In this document: piece by piece, positions 1-7,071 of the stretch
Layout of the letters: each line of letters opens with the position of its first letter
Numbering within the stretch: the stretch's first letter is position 1
From: Lentzea xinjiangensis
Lineage (GTDB): Bacteria; Actinomycetota; Actinomycetes; Mycobacteriales; Pseudonocardiaceae
Assembly (NCBI RefSeq): GCF_900110955.1
Contig: NZ_FOFR01000001.1
Location: 604,410-668,409, forward strand
Direction of reading: 5' to 3'
DNA: 64,000 nucleotides
The notes under the pieces: generated by a model
Told to the model about the DNA's origin: nothing
Databases searched by the model: none
What the model saw: only the letters and a program-made list of their open reading frames with translations
Program-made: the position numbers and the translations under genes

Positions 1-40
1 GCACGCCTACCTCGAGAACGCGTACTTCGACGCTGGCTGA
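1..40 (+). CDS. C-terminal end of excisionase-family HTH protein (partial)
   Basis: Only the last 12 codons are in the window; they read HAYLENAYFDAG and then TGA at 38-40. The ending YFDAG and the position just before a bS22-type gene, an epimerase and an acyltransferase match the short helix-turn-helix protein of M. tuberculosis Rv0500A (established synteny, recalled rather than searched). The DNA-binding part lies upstream of the window, so the family call rests on tail and context alone. Confidence 0.6.
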   Translation, partial: HAYLENAYFDAG

Positions 41-160
41 AGGCCGGTGAACCCCGCCTAGTAGACTGGTAGGCCGATCGTGCTTACCGGCGCGCCGTGC
101 TTGACACGGCCAAGGCTGGGGCGCGCCAGTCAAAGCAACGTCTAGAGCTAAGGAACCCGC

Positions 161-262
161 ATGGGCTCGGTCATCAAGAAGCGCCGCAAGCGCATGTCGA
201 AGAAGAAGCACCGCAAGCTGCTGCGCAAGACCAGGGTCCAGCGCAGGAAGCGCGGCAAGTAA
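161..262 (+). CDS. Small basic ribosomal protein bS22 (AURKAIP1/COX24 domain)
   Basis: A 33-residue protein that is almost entirely Lys/Arg, starting [19 protein letters not shown]. It matches the actinobacterial bS22 family, in which the peptide binds 16S rRNA in the small subunit near the decoding region. Length and sequence are typical. An AAGGA Shine-Dalgarno at 150-154 sits 6 bases before the ATG. It lies between the excisionase-like gene and the epimerase, the same order as Rv0500A-Rv0500B-Rv0501. A strong hairpin follows at once. Confidence 0.9.
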   Translation: MGSVIKKRRKRMSKKKHRKLLRKTRVQRRKRGK

Positions 263-277
263 GCCCGCGTGCGCTCT

Positions 278-316
278 ACCGCCGCCGGTCTCCTCTCGCG
301 GGAGGCCGGCGGCGGT
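278..316 (+). terminator. Terminator-like hairpin after bS22
   Basis: Arms 278-293 and 301-316 pair over 16 bp with a single G-U wobble and a 7-base loop. CGCGTTT follows, so the T-tract is weak, as is common in high-GC actinobacteria. It begins 15 bases after the bS22 stop. The rest of 317-525 shows no further gene or clear motif. Confidence 0.65.
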
Positions 317-525
317 CGCGTTTCCCGGGTCGGCGGGCTGGTCGCGGTGGCCCGGAATTTCACCCTTCGGGACGCTTGCCCTCACCACGGGATCGGGGGC
401 AGCCGTTCGGGTGATTGGCCCGTGCGGCCCGCGTGACCTGCGTCAAGACGGCGTTCCGGCCCCGTCCGGTTTCCGGTCCGGCTTGTAGCATCGACCAATC
501 GCAACGCCCTCGTGCTTGGAGTCGC

Positions 526-1563
526 ATGACGCCCAAGGTCGTCCTCGTCACCGGAGTCAGCCGCTTCCTCGGCGGCCACCTCGCCGCGCGCTTCGCCGCG
601 AACCCGGACGTCGAGCGCGTGCTCGGGGTGGACACCGAGCCGCCGCCACGTGACCTGCTGCGCAGGATGGGCAGGGCGGAGTTCGTGCGGGCCGACATCC
701 GCAACCCGCTGATCAGCAAGGTCATCGCCACCGCGAACGTGGACACCGTCGTCCACGCCTCCGTCACCGCCAACCCGGCCGGACCCACCGGCCGCACGGC
801 GATGAAGGAGATGAACGTCATCGGCACCATGCAGCTGCTGGCGGCCTGCCAGAAGTCGCCCAAGGTGCGCAAGCTCGTCGTCAAGTCCACGAGCGCCGTC
901 TACGGGTCCAGCTCGCGCGACCCCGCGGTGTTCACCGAGGACATGAGCCCGAAGGACCTGCCGTCGTCCGGCTATGCCAAGGACGCGGTCGAGGTCGAGG
1001 GCTACGTGCGCGGGTTCGGCCGCCGCAGGCCGGATGTGAACGTCACCACACTGCGGTTCACGAACTTCATCGGGCCGCGCATCGACACCGTGCTGACCCG
1101 CTACTTCGCCCTCCCGGTCGTGCCCACCGTGCTGGGCTACGACGCCCGCGTGCAGCTCCTGCACTCCGAGGACGCCCTCGCCGTCCTGGAACGCGCGACG
1201 CTGCACGACCTGCCCGGTGTCTTCAACGTGGGCGGCGACGGCGTCCTGCTGCTGTCGCAGGCGATCCGCCGGGCGGGCAGGCTGAACCTGCCGGTGCCCA
1301 GCGCGGCCGTGCCCACGGTCGGCGGCTTCTTCCGGAGCGCCCGGCTCGTCGACTTCTCGCCGGACCAGATGAGGTTCCTCAACTGGGGCCGCGTGGTCGA
1401 CACCACCCTGCTGAAGGAGGACTTCGGGTTCACGCCGCGGTGGACCACCCAGCAGGCGTTCGACGACTACGTGAGCGGCCGTGGTCTCAAGCCGCTCATC
1501 GACCCCGAGACGGTGGCGGCCGCGGAACGGGGAATCCTCGACGCGGCCGCCCGGTTCCGCTGA
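526..1563 (+). CDS. NAD-dependent epimerase/dehydratase-family protein (Rv0501-like)
   Basis: 345 residues. An N-terminal Rossmann fold shows TGVSRFLGG at about residues 9-17 (TGxxxxxG nucleotide loop), followed by an extended-SDR body. The segments RRMGRAEFVRADIRNP and FTNFIGPRIDTVLTRYF match the Rv0501/GalE2 family. The expected catalytic YxxxK near residue 150 is not visible: the place reads GYAKDAVEVEG, so it may bind nucleotide without classical epimerase chemistry. The ATG at 526 was chosen because the longer upstream reading lacks family similarity. The acyltransferase follows after 25 bases, probably in one operon. Substrate unknown; the usual 'UDP-glucose 4-epimerase' label is not supported by the active site. 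Confidence 0.8.
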   Translation: MTPKVVLVTGVSRFLGGHLAARFAANPDVERVLGVDTEPPPRDLLRRMGRAEFVRADIRNPLISKVIATANVDTVVHASVTANPAGPTGRTAMKEMNVIGTMQLLAACQKSPKVRKLVVKSTSAVYGSSSRDPAVFTEDMSPKDLPSSGYAKDAVEVEGYVRGFGRRRPDVNVTTLRFTNFIGPRIDTVLTRYFALPVVPTVLGYDARVQLLHSEDALAVLERATLHDLPGVFNVGGDGVLLLSQAIRRAGRLNLPVPSAAVPTVGGFFRSARLVDFSPDQMRFLNWGRVVDTTLLKEDFGFTPRWTTQQAFDDYVSGRGLKPLIDPETVAAAERGILDAAARFR

Positions 1564-1588
1564 TCTTCGCCTTGAGGAGATGAACGCA

Positions 1589-2539
1589 GTGGCAGGAGCA
1601 CGCGTTATCCCGCTGCACGACCCGGAACGCGACGCCGCGCGCCGGGCGCGCCACGTCGAGGTGGTTCCCGAACCCGAGCAGCAGCAGTCCCCGGCAGCGG
1701 ACTGGGAGCGCAGGCTGGCCGACCTGCTGTCGTTCGCGCGCCGGCGGATCGCGGGCGACTACGAGGTCGACGAGTTCGGCTTCGACCGCGACCTCACCGA
1801 GAACGTGCTGATGCCGCCGCTGAAGCCGCTGTACGAGAAGTGGTTCCGGGTCGAGACGATCGGGATGTCGAACGTCCCGGCGGCCGGCGGCGCGCTGATC
1901 GTGGCGAACCACTCCGGCACGTTGCCGCTCGACGCGCTGATGACCTCCTACGGCATCGCGTCCGAGCACCCGGCGCAACGGCACATGCGCATGCTGGGCG
2001 CCGACCTCGTCTTCCGGACGCCGGTGCTGGGCGCGCTGGCGCGCAAGTCCGGCCAGACGCTCGCCTGCAACCCCGACGCCGAACGGCTGCTGTCCTCCGG
2101 CGAGCTCGTCGGCGTGTGGCCGGAGGGGTTCAAGGGCATCGGCAAGCCGTTCAAGGACCGCTACAAGCTGCAGCGCTTCGGCCGCGGCGGCTTCGTGGCG
2201 GCCGCGCTCAAGACCGGCACGCCGATCATCCCGTGCTCGATCGTCGGGGCGGAGGAGATCTACCCGATGATCGGCGACATCAAGGCGCTGGCGCGGCTGT
2301 TCGGCTTCCCGTACTTCCCGGTGACGCCGTTCTTCCCGCTGCTGGGGCCGCTCGGCGCGATCCCGCTGCCCTCGAAGTGGTACATCGAGTTCGGCGAGCC
2401 GATCCGCACCGACGTGTTCGGCGACGGCGCCGCGGACGACCCGATGCTCGTCTTCAACCTCACCGACCAGGTGCGGGAGACGATCCAGCAGACCCTGTAC
2501 CGGCTGCTGACCCAGCGCAGGAACGTGTTCCTGGGCTGA
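1589..2539 (+). CDS. Lysophospholipid acyltransferase family protein (Rv0502-like)
   Basis: 316 residues of the PlsC/LPLAT superfamily, which transfers acyl groups to glycerophospholipid-type acceptors at the membrane. VANHSGTLPLDALM holds the acyltransferase His, but the Asp is at HX6D rather than the canonical HX4D spacing. WPEGFKGIGKPF supplies the second (PEG) motif and VPCSIVGAEEIYP-like sequence (here IIPCSIVGAEEIYP) the third. The GTG at 1589 is chosen because GAGGAG at 1574-1579 is 9 bases upstream and the product then starts MAGARVIPL, as in Rv0502. The ATG at 1580 would have no room for a ribosome binding site. Its 3' end overlaps the convergent fusion gene by 80 bases. Confidence 0.85.
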   Translation: MAGARVIPLHDPERDAARRARHVEVVPEPEQQQSPAADWERRLADLLSFARRRIAGDYEVDEFGFDRDLTENVLMPPLKPLYEKWFRVETIGMSNVPAAGGALIVANHSGTLPLDALMTSYGIASEHPAQRHMRMLGADLVFRTPVLGALARKSGQTLACNPDAERLLSSGELVGVWPEGFKGIGKPFKDRYKLQRFGRGGFVAAALKTGTPIIPCSIVGAEEIYPMIGDIKALARLFGFPYFPVTPFFPLLGPLGAIPLPSKWYIEFGEPIRTDVFGDGAADDPMLVFNLTDQVRETIQQTLYRLLTQRRNVFLG

Positions 2540-3785
2540 CCAGCTCCTGCACCTCGGCGTAGCTGCAGGCCTGCGGGACACCACCGCCGTCGCGCACCGC
2601 CAGCGCGGTCGCCACGGTGTGGTGCAGCGCCGCCCGGAACAGCAGCGACCCGGTGCTGATCCGCTTGACGCCGAGGGCGCCCAGCTCGGCGGGCGTGCGC
2701 TGCTGGGCCAGCACGTTCAACGGCGCGATGGCCGCGAGCGCCTCGATCTCGCGGGGCTCGGTCAGGCCGGGGACGAAGATCCCGTCGGCCCCGGCGGCCA
2801 CGTACGCCCTGGCGCGTTCGGCCGTCTCGGGCAGCGCGACGCCGTGCCAGTGGGTGTCGACGCGGGCGTTCACGAACACCCCGGGCGCGCGTTGCTTGAC
2901 CGCGCTGATCAGCACGGCCTGCTCCGCCGGGGTGGCGAGCCCGTGCGGCCGGCCGTCCTCCAGGTTCACGCCGGCGACCCCGAGCCCCGCCACCAGCTCG
3001 GCGACCTCCGCCGGTGCCGCGCCGAAACCGGACTCGAGGTCGACCGTGACCGGGCACGGCAGGTCCGCGAGCAGCCGCGCGAGTACCACGGCCTGCTCGC
3101 CGGCGAGGCCGAGGCCGTCGGGGAGGCCGTGGGCGGCCGCGACGCCGAGGCTCGTCGTGCCGATCGCCCGGAAGCCCGCGGCGTGCAGGGCGGCGGCGGA
3201 GGCGTGGTCCCAGGCGTTGGCCAGGACCAGCGGCTCGTCCTGGTGGTGCATGGCGCGGAACGCGGTGTTCTTGGCGATCCGGGTGCCGATCGCCCGGCCG
3301 GGGCAGGCGTGCGGGCCGTGGCCGAACGGGTGGTCGCCCAGGCCGACCTCGACCACGCCGTCCCCGGCGGCCCTGCGGGTGACCGGGACCGGCGGCGCGG
3401 GGTTCCCGGTGAGCAGGTGCTCCGCGAGTGCCCGGGTGGCGGCCCAGGCCTGCACGAGCAGCCCGATCCGGGCGGCGGCCTCCTCGTCGTGGGCGCCCGC
3501 GAGGCGTTCCACGGCCGCGTCGGCCTCCGCGCTGACGGGCTCGTGCGGCTGGTAGCAGGGCGCGATCACGGCGATGTCGTCCAGCGAGCCGGGGAGACCG
3601 AGCTGGAGCGCCAGCTCGTCCAGCGTGGTGGCGTCGACGTGCTCCAGGAGCCTCGTCGTGAGCGCCCGCCTGCGCGCGTGCTCGGGGCCGTTGCTGAAGC
3701 GGACGACGGTGGCCCGCAGCCAAGCCACCCCGCGGGTGCCTGCGGGGACGGGCGGGACGGGGAGGCTCAGCAGCTCTTCGGTCAT
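2460..3785 (-). CDS. Fusion: truncated cytochrome-P450-like domain + PEP mutase/isocitrate lyase domain
   Basis: 441 residues. Residues 1-170 look like a shrunken P450: RFSNGPEHARRRA (29-41) resembles the C-helix, PPVPVTRRAA (131-140) the region after the K-helix, and FGHGPHACPGR (154-164) is the heme-thiolate loop with Cys161. The interval between the first and last is about 125 residues, roughly half the usual. From about 176 on it is a PEP mutase/isocitrate-lyase TIM barrel: VLANAWDHASA (188-198), VTVDLESGFG (247-256), GVNLEDGRPHG (272-282), FVNARVD (304-310). The last 25 residues are antisense to the acyltransferase 3' end and probably a run-on after VQELV. It is divergent from the ArsR gene at 3842, which may control it. 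Real substrate unknown. Confidence 0.75.
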   Translation of the reverse strand: MTEELLSLPVPPVPAGTRGVAWLRATVVRFSNGPEHARRRALTTRLLEHVDATTLDELALQLGLPGSLDDIAVIAPCYQPHEPVSAEADAAVERLAGAHDEEAAARIGLLVQAWAATRALAEHLLTGNPAPPVPVTRRAAGDGVVEVGLGDHPFGHGPHACPGRAIGTRIAKNTAFRAMHHQDEPLVLANAWDHASAAALHAAGFRAIGTTSLGVAAAHGLPDGLGLAGEQAVVLARLLADLPCPVTVDLESGFGAAPAEVAELVAGLGVAGVNLEDGRPHGLATPAEQAVLISAVKQRAPGVFVNARVDTHWHGVALPETAERARAYVAAGADGIFVPGLTEPREIEALAAIAPLNVLAQQRTPAELGALGVKRISTGSLLFRAALHHTVATALAVRDGGGVPQACSYAEVQELVSPGTRSCAGSAAGTGSAGSSPAPGR

Positions 3786-3805
3786 GGCACGACGCTAGAG
3801 CGCCG

Positions 3806-3824
3806 TCGGTTCGGCGCGGACCGA
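3806..3824. promoter_or_regulatory. Candidate operator between divergent fusion gene and ArsR gene
   Basis: TCGGTTCG-gcg-CGGACCGA is a 19-bp inverted repeat with one mismatch, centred in the 56-bp divergent gap. ArsR proteins usually bind short imperfect dyads over their own promoters, so this is the natural site for the product of the neighbouring gene. The role is inferred. Confidence 0.4.
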
Positions 3825-3841
3825 AGCGTTCCGGCCGCAGA

Positions 3842-4519
3842 ATGGCGGGCATGGAGGCACTGGCCCAGCTCGCCGCGCTGCTGGCGGACCGGACGCGGGC
3901 GGCGTTCTGCGAGGCCCTGCTCGACGGCAGGGCGTGGACCGCCACCGAGCTGGCCGCCCACGCCCGCGTGGCCCCGTCGACCGCGAGCGAGCACCTGTCC
4001 CGGCTGGTCTCCGGCGGCCTGCTCGTGGAGCACCGCCAGGGCCGGCACCGGTACGTGGCGCTGGCGGGGCCGCACGTCGCCGAGCTGCTGGAGGCGATGA
4101 CGGCCTTCGCGGGACCCGCCCCGCGGCCGCGCACGCTCAGGGCGGCGTCCGCGGCGCGGGCGCTGGCCCGTGGCCGGACCTGCTACGACCACCTGGCCGG
4201 GAGGCTCGGGATCACGTTGAAGGCGGGGCTGCTGGGGCTGGGCGTGGTGACCGGCGAGCTCGCGGTCACCGAGCCGGGGCTTTCCTGGCTGCGGGAGCTC
4301 GGCTTCACGCCGTCGCGGCGCCAGACCGGCAGGGCCTGCCTGGACTGGACCGAGCGCGTGCCGCACCTCGCCGGTGCCGCCGGAGCGCACCTGTGCGGGG
4401 TGTTCCTCGAACGCGGCTGGATCAAGCGCATCGGCACGACCCGCGCGGTCGTGCTCACGCCCGCCGGTGAGCGGGGCTGGCGTGAGCTCGGCCTGACGCG
4501 AGCCGCCGCCTCGGGCTAG
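3842..4519 (+). CDS. ArsR-family winged-helix transcriptional regulator
   Basis: 225 residues. The N-terminal 90 form an ArsR winged helix: LADRTRAAFCEALLDGRAWTA, then TELAAHARVAPSTASEHLSRL as the recognition helix and VEHRQGRHRYVAL as the wing. The C-terminal 130 residues, including RGRTCYDHLAGRLG and TGRACLDWTERVPHLAG, are shared by a long-ArsR subgroup found in actinobacteria and contain Cys and His residues that could sense a ligand (inference). Divergent from the P450-like/PEP-mutase fusion with a dyad in between, which suggests local control. The stop overlaps the convergent glutaredoxin-like gene by 4 bases. Confidence 0.85.
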   Translation: MAGMEALAQLAALLADRTRAAFCEALLDGRAWTATELAAHARVAPSTASEHLSRLVSGGLLVEHRQGRHRYVALAGPHVAELLEAMTAFAGPAPRPRTLRAASAARALARGRTCYDHLAGRLGITLKAGLLGLGVVTGELAVTEPGLSWLRELGFTPSRRQTGRACLDWTERVPHLAGAAGAHLCGVFLERGWIKRIGTTRAVVLTPAGERGWRELGLTRAAASG

Positions 4520-4752
4520 TGGGCGAGGGCCGCGCGCAGGCGGTCCTCCTCCACCTTCCAGTAGCCGTGCTCGGCGCCGTCGACCAGGAACACCGGTACC
4601 CGGTCGCCGTACTCGGCGCGCAGCTCGGGGTCGCTGTCGACGTCCTCGACCGAGAAGGTGGCGCCGACCTCGGAGCAGATCCGCTCGACGTCGGCCTTGG
4701 CCACCTCGCACGCGTGGCACTCGACGCGGCTCAACACGGTCACGTGGTGCAT
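4516..4752 (-). CDS. Glutaredoxin-like thiol protein
   Basis: 78 residues with thioredoxin fold beginning VTVLSRVECHACEVAK; the CHAC motif (CxxC) near residue 13 is the redox site. VEDVDSDPELRAEYGDRVPVFLVDG gives the cis-Pro loop (RVP). Similar to the short Rv0508-type proteins found near hemA in actinobacteria. Cytosolic, no signal sequence. It lies 3 bases downstream of the acyl-CoA ligase gene on the same strand, so the two are likely cotranscribed. Partner unknown. Confidence 0.85.
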   Translation of the reverse strand: MHHVTVLSRVECHACEVAKADVERICSEVGATFSVEDVDSDPELRAEYGDRVPVFLVDGAEHGYWKVEEDRLRAALAH

Positions 4753-4755
4753 GGG

Positions 4756-6231
4756 TCAGGCTCCCAACGGCTTGCGCAGCACGGCGCGGGCCAGCTTGCC
4801 GGTCGGCGAGTGCGGCAGCGCCGGCGCGAACTCCACCGACGTCGGCACCTTGAACTTCGCGAGGCGCGCGGCGCAGTGCGACACCACGTCCCCGGCCGAG
4901 AGCGAGGCGCCGTCGCGCAGCACCACGACGACCTTGACCGACTCGCCGGTCTTCTCGTCCGGCACGCCGACCGCCGCCGCCTCGAGCACGTCCGGCAGCT
5001 CACCGACGACCTGCTCGACCTCGTGCGGGTAGACGTTGAAGCCGTTGACGATGATCAGGTCGCCCGCGCGGTCGACCAGGTGCAGGTCGCCGTCGGAGTC
5101 GATGAAGCCCACGTCACCGGTGCGGAACCAGCCGGAGGAGTCCGGGCCGTGCGCGCCGTCGGGCCAGTAGCCGCTGAAGAGGTTGTCGCCCTTCGCGGAC
5201 ACCAGGCCGGTGCCGGGCTCGTCCTCGTCGAGGTCGAGCACCGAGCCGTCGGTGTCGACCAGGCGGACCTCGACGCCGGGCAGCGCCCGGCCGACCGAGC
5301 CGGGCTTGGGGACACCGCCGACCAGCGTGGACGTCAGCACCGGGCCGGTCTCGGTCAGGCCGTAGCCCTCGTAGACCGGGATGCCGGTCGCGGCGCGCAT
5401 CCCGTCGATGACGCCCGCCGGGAGCGGGGCCGCGCCCGAGGTGAACAGCCGGACCGTGGCGAGCTTCTCGCGCAGCACCTCGACGGGGTGCGCGAGCAGC
5501 GCCCGGTACATGGGCGGCACGCCGACCATGGTCGTGACGCGGTGCTCCTCGATGACGTCCAGGGCGGTGGCGGGCTCGAAGCGCTCCAGCAGGACCGCCG
5601 TGGCGCCCGCGCCCGCCACCTGCAGCAGACCGGGGCCGAGGCCGTAGACGTGGAACAGCGGCAGCGCGAGCAGCACCCGGTCGCCCGCGGTCACCGGGGC
5701 CGGGCGCAGCGACGCGCACTGGGCGACGTTCGCGAGCAGCGCGCGGTGCGACAGCATCGCGCCGCGCGGCGCGCCGGACGTGCCGGAGGTGTAGCCGAGC
5801 ACCGCGATGTCCTCACCGCCGCCGACGGGCTCGAAGGGCTCGGCGGTGGCGGAAACGTCCGGAACGTCCAGAACCGTCGCGTCGGAGCCCTCGCCGTCAC
5901 CGACCAGGAGTGCCGCGCCGGAGTCGGCCAGGACGCGCTGGAGCTCGCGCGGCGGGATGCCGGGGCCGATGGGCACGACGATGCCGCCGGCGCGCAGGAT
6001 CCCGAAGGCGGAGACCACGAACTCGGGGCTCGTGGGCAGCCGCAGCGCCACCCGGTCGCCCGGTTGGAGGCCGGAATCAGCCAAACGGCGGGCGAAAGCG
6101 TCGACCGCACCGTCGATGGTTTCCCACGTGAGGCTCTTTCCGCTCGCCGCGTCGACCAGAGCGACGTGGGTGGGTCCCCGCCGTGCCGAAGCACGAACCA
6201 GGTCTGAGAGGTTGCGAGCGGAAGTCAACAT
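4756..6231 (-). CDS. AMP-forming acyl-CoA synthetase (FadD-like)
   Basis: 491 residues of the ANL superfamily, which activates a carboxylic acid as acyl-AMP and transfers it to CoA. The P-loop is VLGYTSGTSGAPRGAMLSH; the A5 region is YEGYGLTETGPV; the A7/A8 hinge is WFRTGDVGFIDSDGD and DRAGDLIIVNGFNVYP; the C-terminal catalytic Lys is in SPTGKLARAVLRKPL. All key elements are present. The substrate acid cannot be read from sequence; medium or long chain is likely. AGGAGG lies only 2 bases before the ATG at 6231, so the adjacent TTG at 6228 (spacing 5) is an equally good start. First gene of a two-gene unit with the glutaredoxin-like gene. Confidence 0.88.
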   Translation of the reverse strand: MLTSARNLSDLVRASARRGPTHVALVDAASGKSLTWETIDGAVDAFARRLADSGLQPGDRVALRLPTSPEFVVSAFGILRAGGIVVPIGPGIPPRELQRVLADSGAALLVGDGEGSDATVLDVPDVSATAEPFEPVGGGEDIAVLGYTSGTSGAPRGAMLSHRALLANVAQCASLRPAPVTAGDRVLLALPLFHVYGLGPGLLQVAGAGATAVLLERFEPATALDVIEEHRVTTMVGVPPMYRALLAHPVEVLREKLATVRLFTSGAAPLPAGVIDGMRAATGIPVYEGYGLTETGPVLTSTLVGGVPKPGSVGRALPGVEVRLVDTDGSVLDLDEDEPGTGLVSAKGDNLFSGYWPDGAHGPDSSGWFRTGDVGFIDSDGDLHLVDRAGDLIIVNGFNVYPHEVEQVVGELPDVLEAAAVGVPDEKTGESVKVVVVLRDGASLSAGDVVSHCAARLAKFKVPTSVEFAPALPHSPTGKLARAVLRKPLGA

Positions 6232-6397
6232 TGCCTCCTCATGAACAACTGGACGCTCCGGGCAGTCTTCCACGCGTGGAGGGCGTCATGAAGCCGCGGT
6301 CGGCGCGTCACCACTTCACCACCACGTCCGCTACCTACTACGGAGTAACAACACGTATGCTGCCGCCACGGCGACTCTGTGGAGGTGCCGCGAGCCG

Positions 6398-7018
6398 ATG
6401 ACCGCGCGGGCACGACCGAACACGATCAGGACCACCCGGGCCATGGCGGGAGGTCAGCACGACGACGCAGGCGACGAGCCGTGGCAGCTCGTCAAGGCCG
6501 CCCAGGCGGGTGACACCGGGGCGTTCGGCGTGCTGTACGACAAGTACGTCGACATGGTGTTCCGCTATGTCCTCTTCCGGGTGGGCGGCGACCGCGCGTT
6601 CGCCGAGGACGTGACGAGCGAGACGTTCCTGCGCGCGTTGCGGAGCATCGGTTCGGTCAGCTACCAGGGCCGCGACGTCGGGGCGTGGTTCGTGACGATC
6701 GCCCGCAACATCGTGTTCGACCACGTGAAGTCCAGCCGCTACCGGCTGGAGGTCACGACCGCCGAGCTGCAGGACAACCGCGAGGAGACGAGCGGCCCCG
6801 AGCAGGAGGTCATGACGGAGGCGACCAACGCGGAGCTGCTCCGCTGCGTCTCCCAGTTGGGTGATGACCAACGCGAGTGCATCGTGCTGAGGTTCATCGA
6901 GGGCAAGTCGGTCTCCGAGGTCGCCCAGCTCATGGACCGCAACGAGGGCGCCGTGAAGGCGTTGCAACACCGGGCCGTCCGGCGGCTCGCGCAGATCCTC
7001 CCGTCCTGGTTGCGGTGA
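6398..7018 (+). CDS. ECF RNA polymerase sigma factor, BldN-like
   Basis: 206 residues with sigma region 2 (FGVLYDKYVDMVFRYVLFRV, then AEDVTSETFLRALRSI and WFVTIARNIVFDHVKSSRY) and region 4 (LGDDQRECIVLRFIEGKSVSEVAQLM, DRNEGAVKALQHRAVRRL). The next gene encodes a DUF5667 membrane protein, the arrangement of Streptomyces bldN-rsbN, where the partner is an anti-sigma factor controlling development. GGAGGT at 6380-6385 precedes the ATG by 12 bases; an in-frame ATG at 6443 is an alternative start. Divergent from the acyl-CoA ligase across 166 bases that hold both promoters; I saw no clear -35/-10 pair there. Confidence 0.85.
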   Translation: MTARARPNTIRTTRAMAGGQHDDAGDEPWQLVKAAQAGDTGAFGVLYDKYVDMVFRYVLFRVGGDRAFAEDVTSETFLRALRSIGSVSYQGRDVGAWFVTIARNIVFDHVKSSRYRLEVTTAELQDNREETSGPEQEVMTEATNAELLRCVSQLGDDQRECIVLRFIEGKSVSEVAQLMDRNEGAVKALQHRAVRRLAQILPSWLR

Positions 7019-7071
7019 TCGTGACCGCGGGGGCGTAACCCAAAAAGATCAATTTCGTTACTCGGGCTGAG

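Noticed and set aside
101..148. TTGACA at 101-106 with TAGAGC at 143-148 as a promoter for bS22
   Set aside because: The spacing of 36 bases is far from 16-19; no convincing -10 lies at the proper distance.
382..1206. Long minus-strand open frame opposite the epimerase gene
   Set aside because: Arg/His/Gly-rich translation without any family likeness; typical shadow frame of high-GC coding DNA. The same holds for the other long antisense frames, such as 9167-10729, 13095-15635 and 31738-33699.
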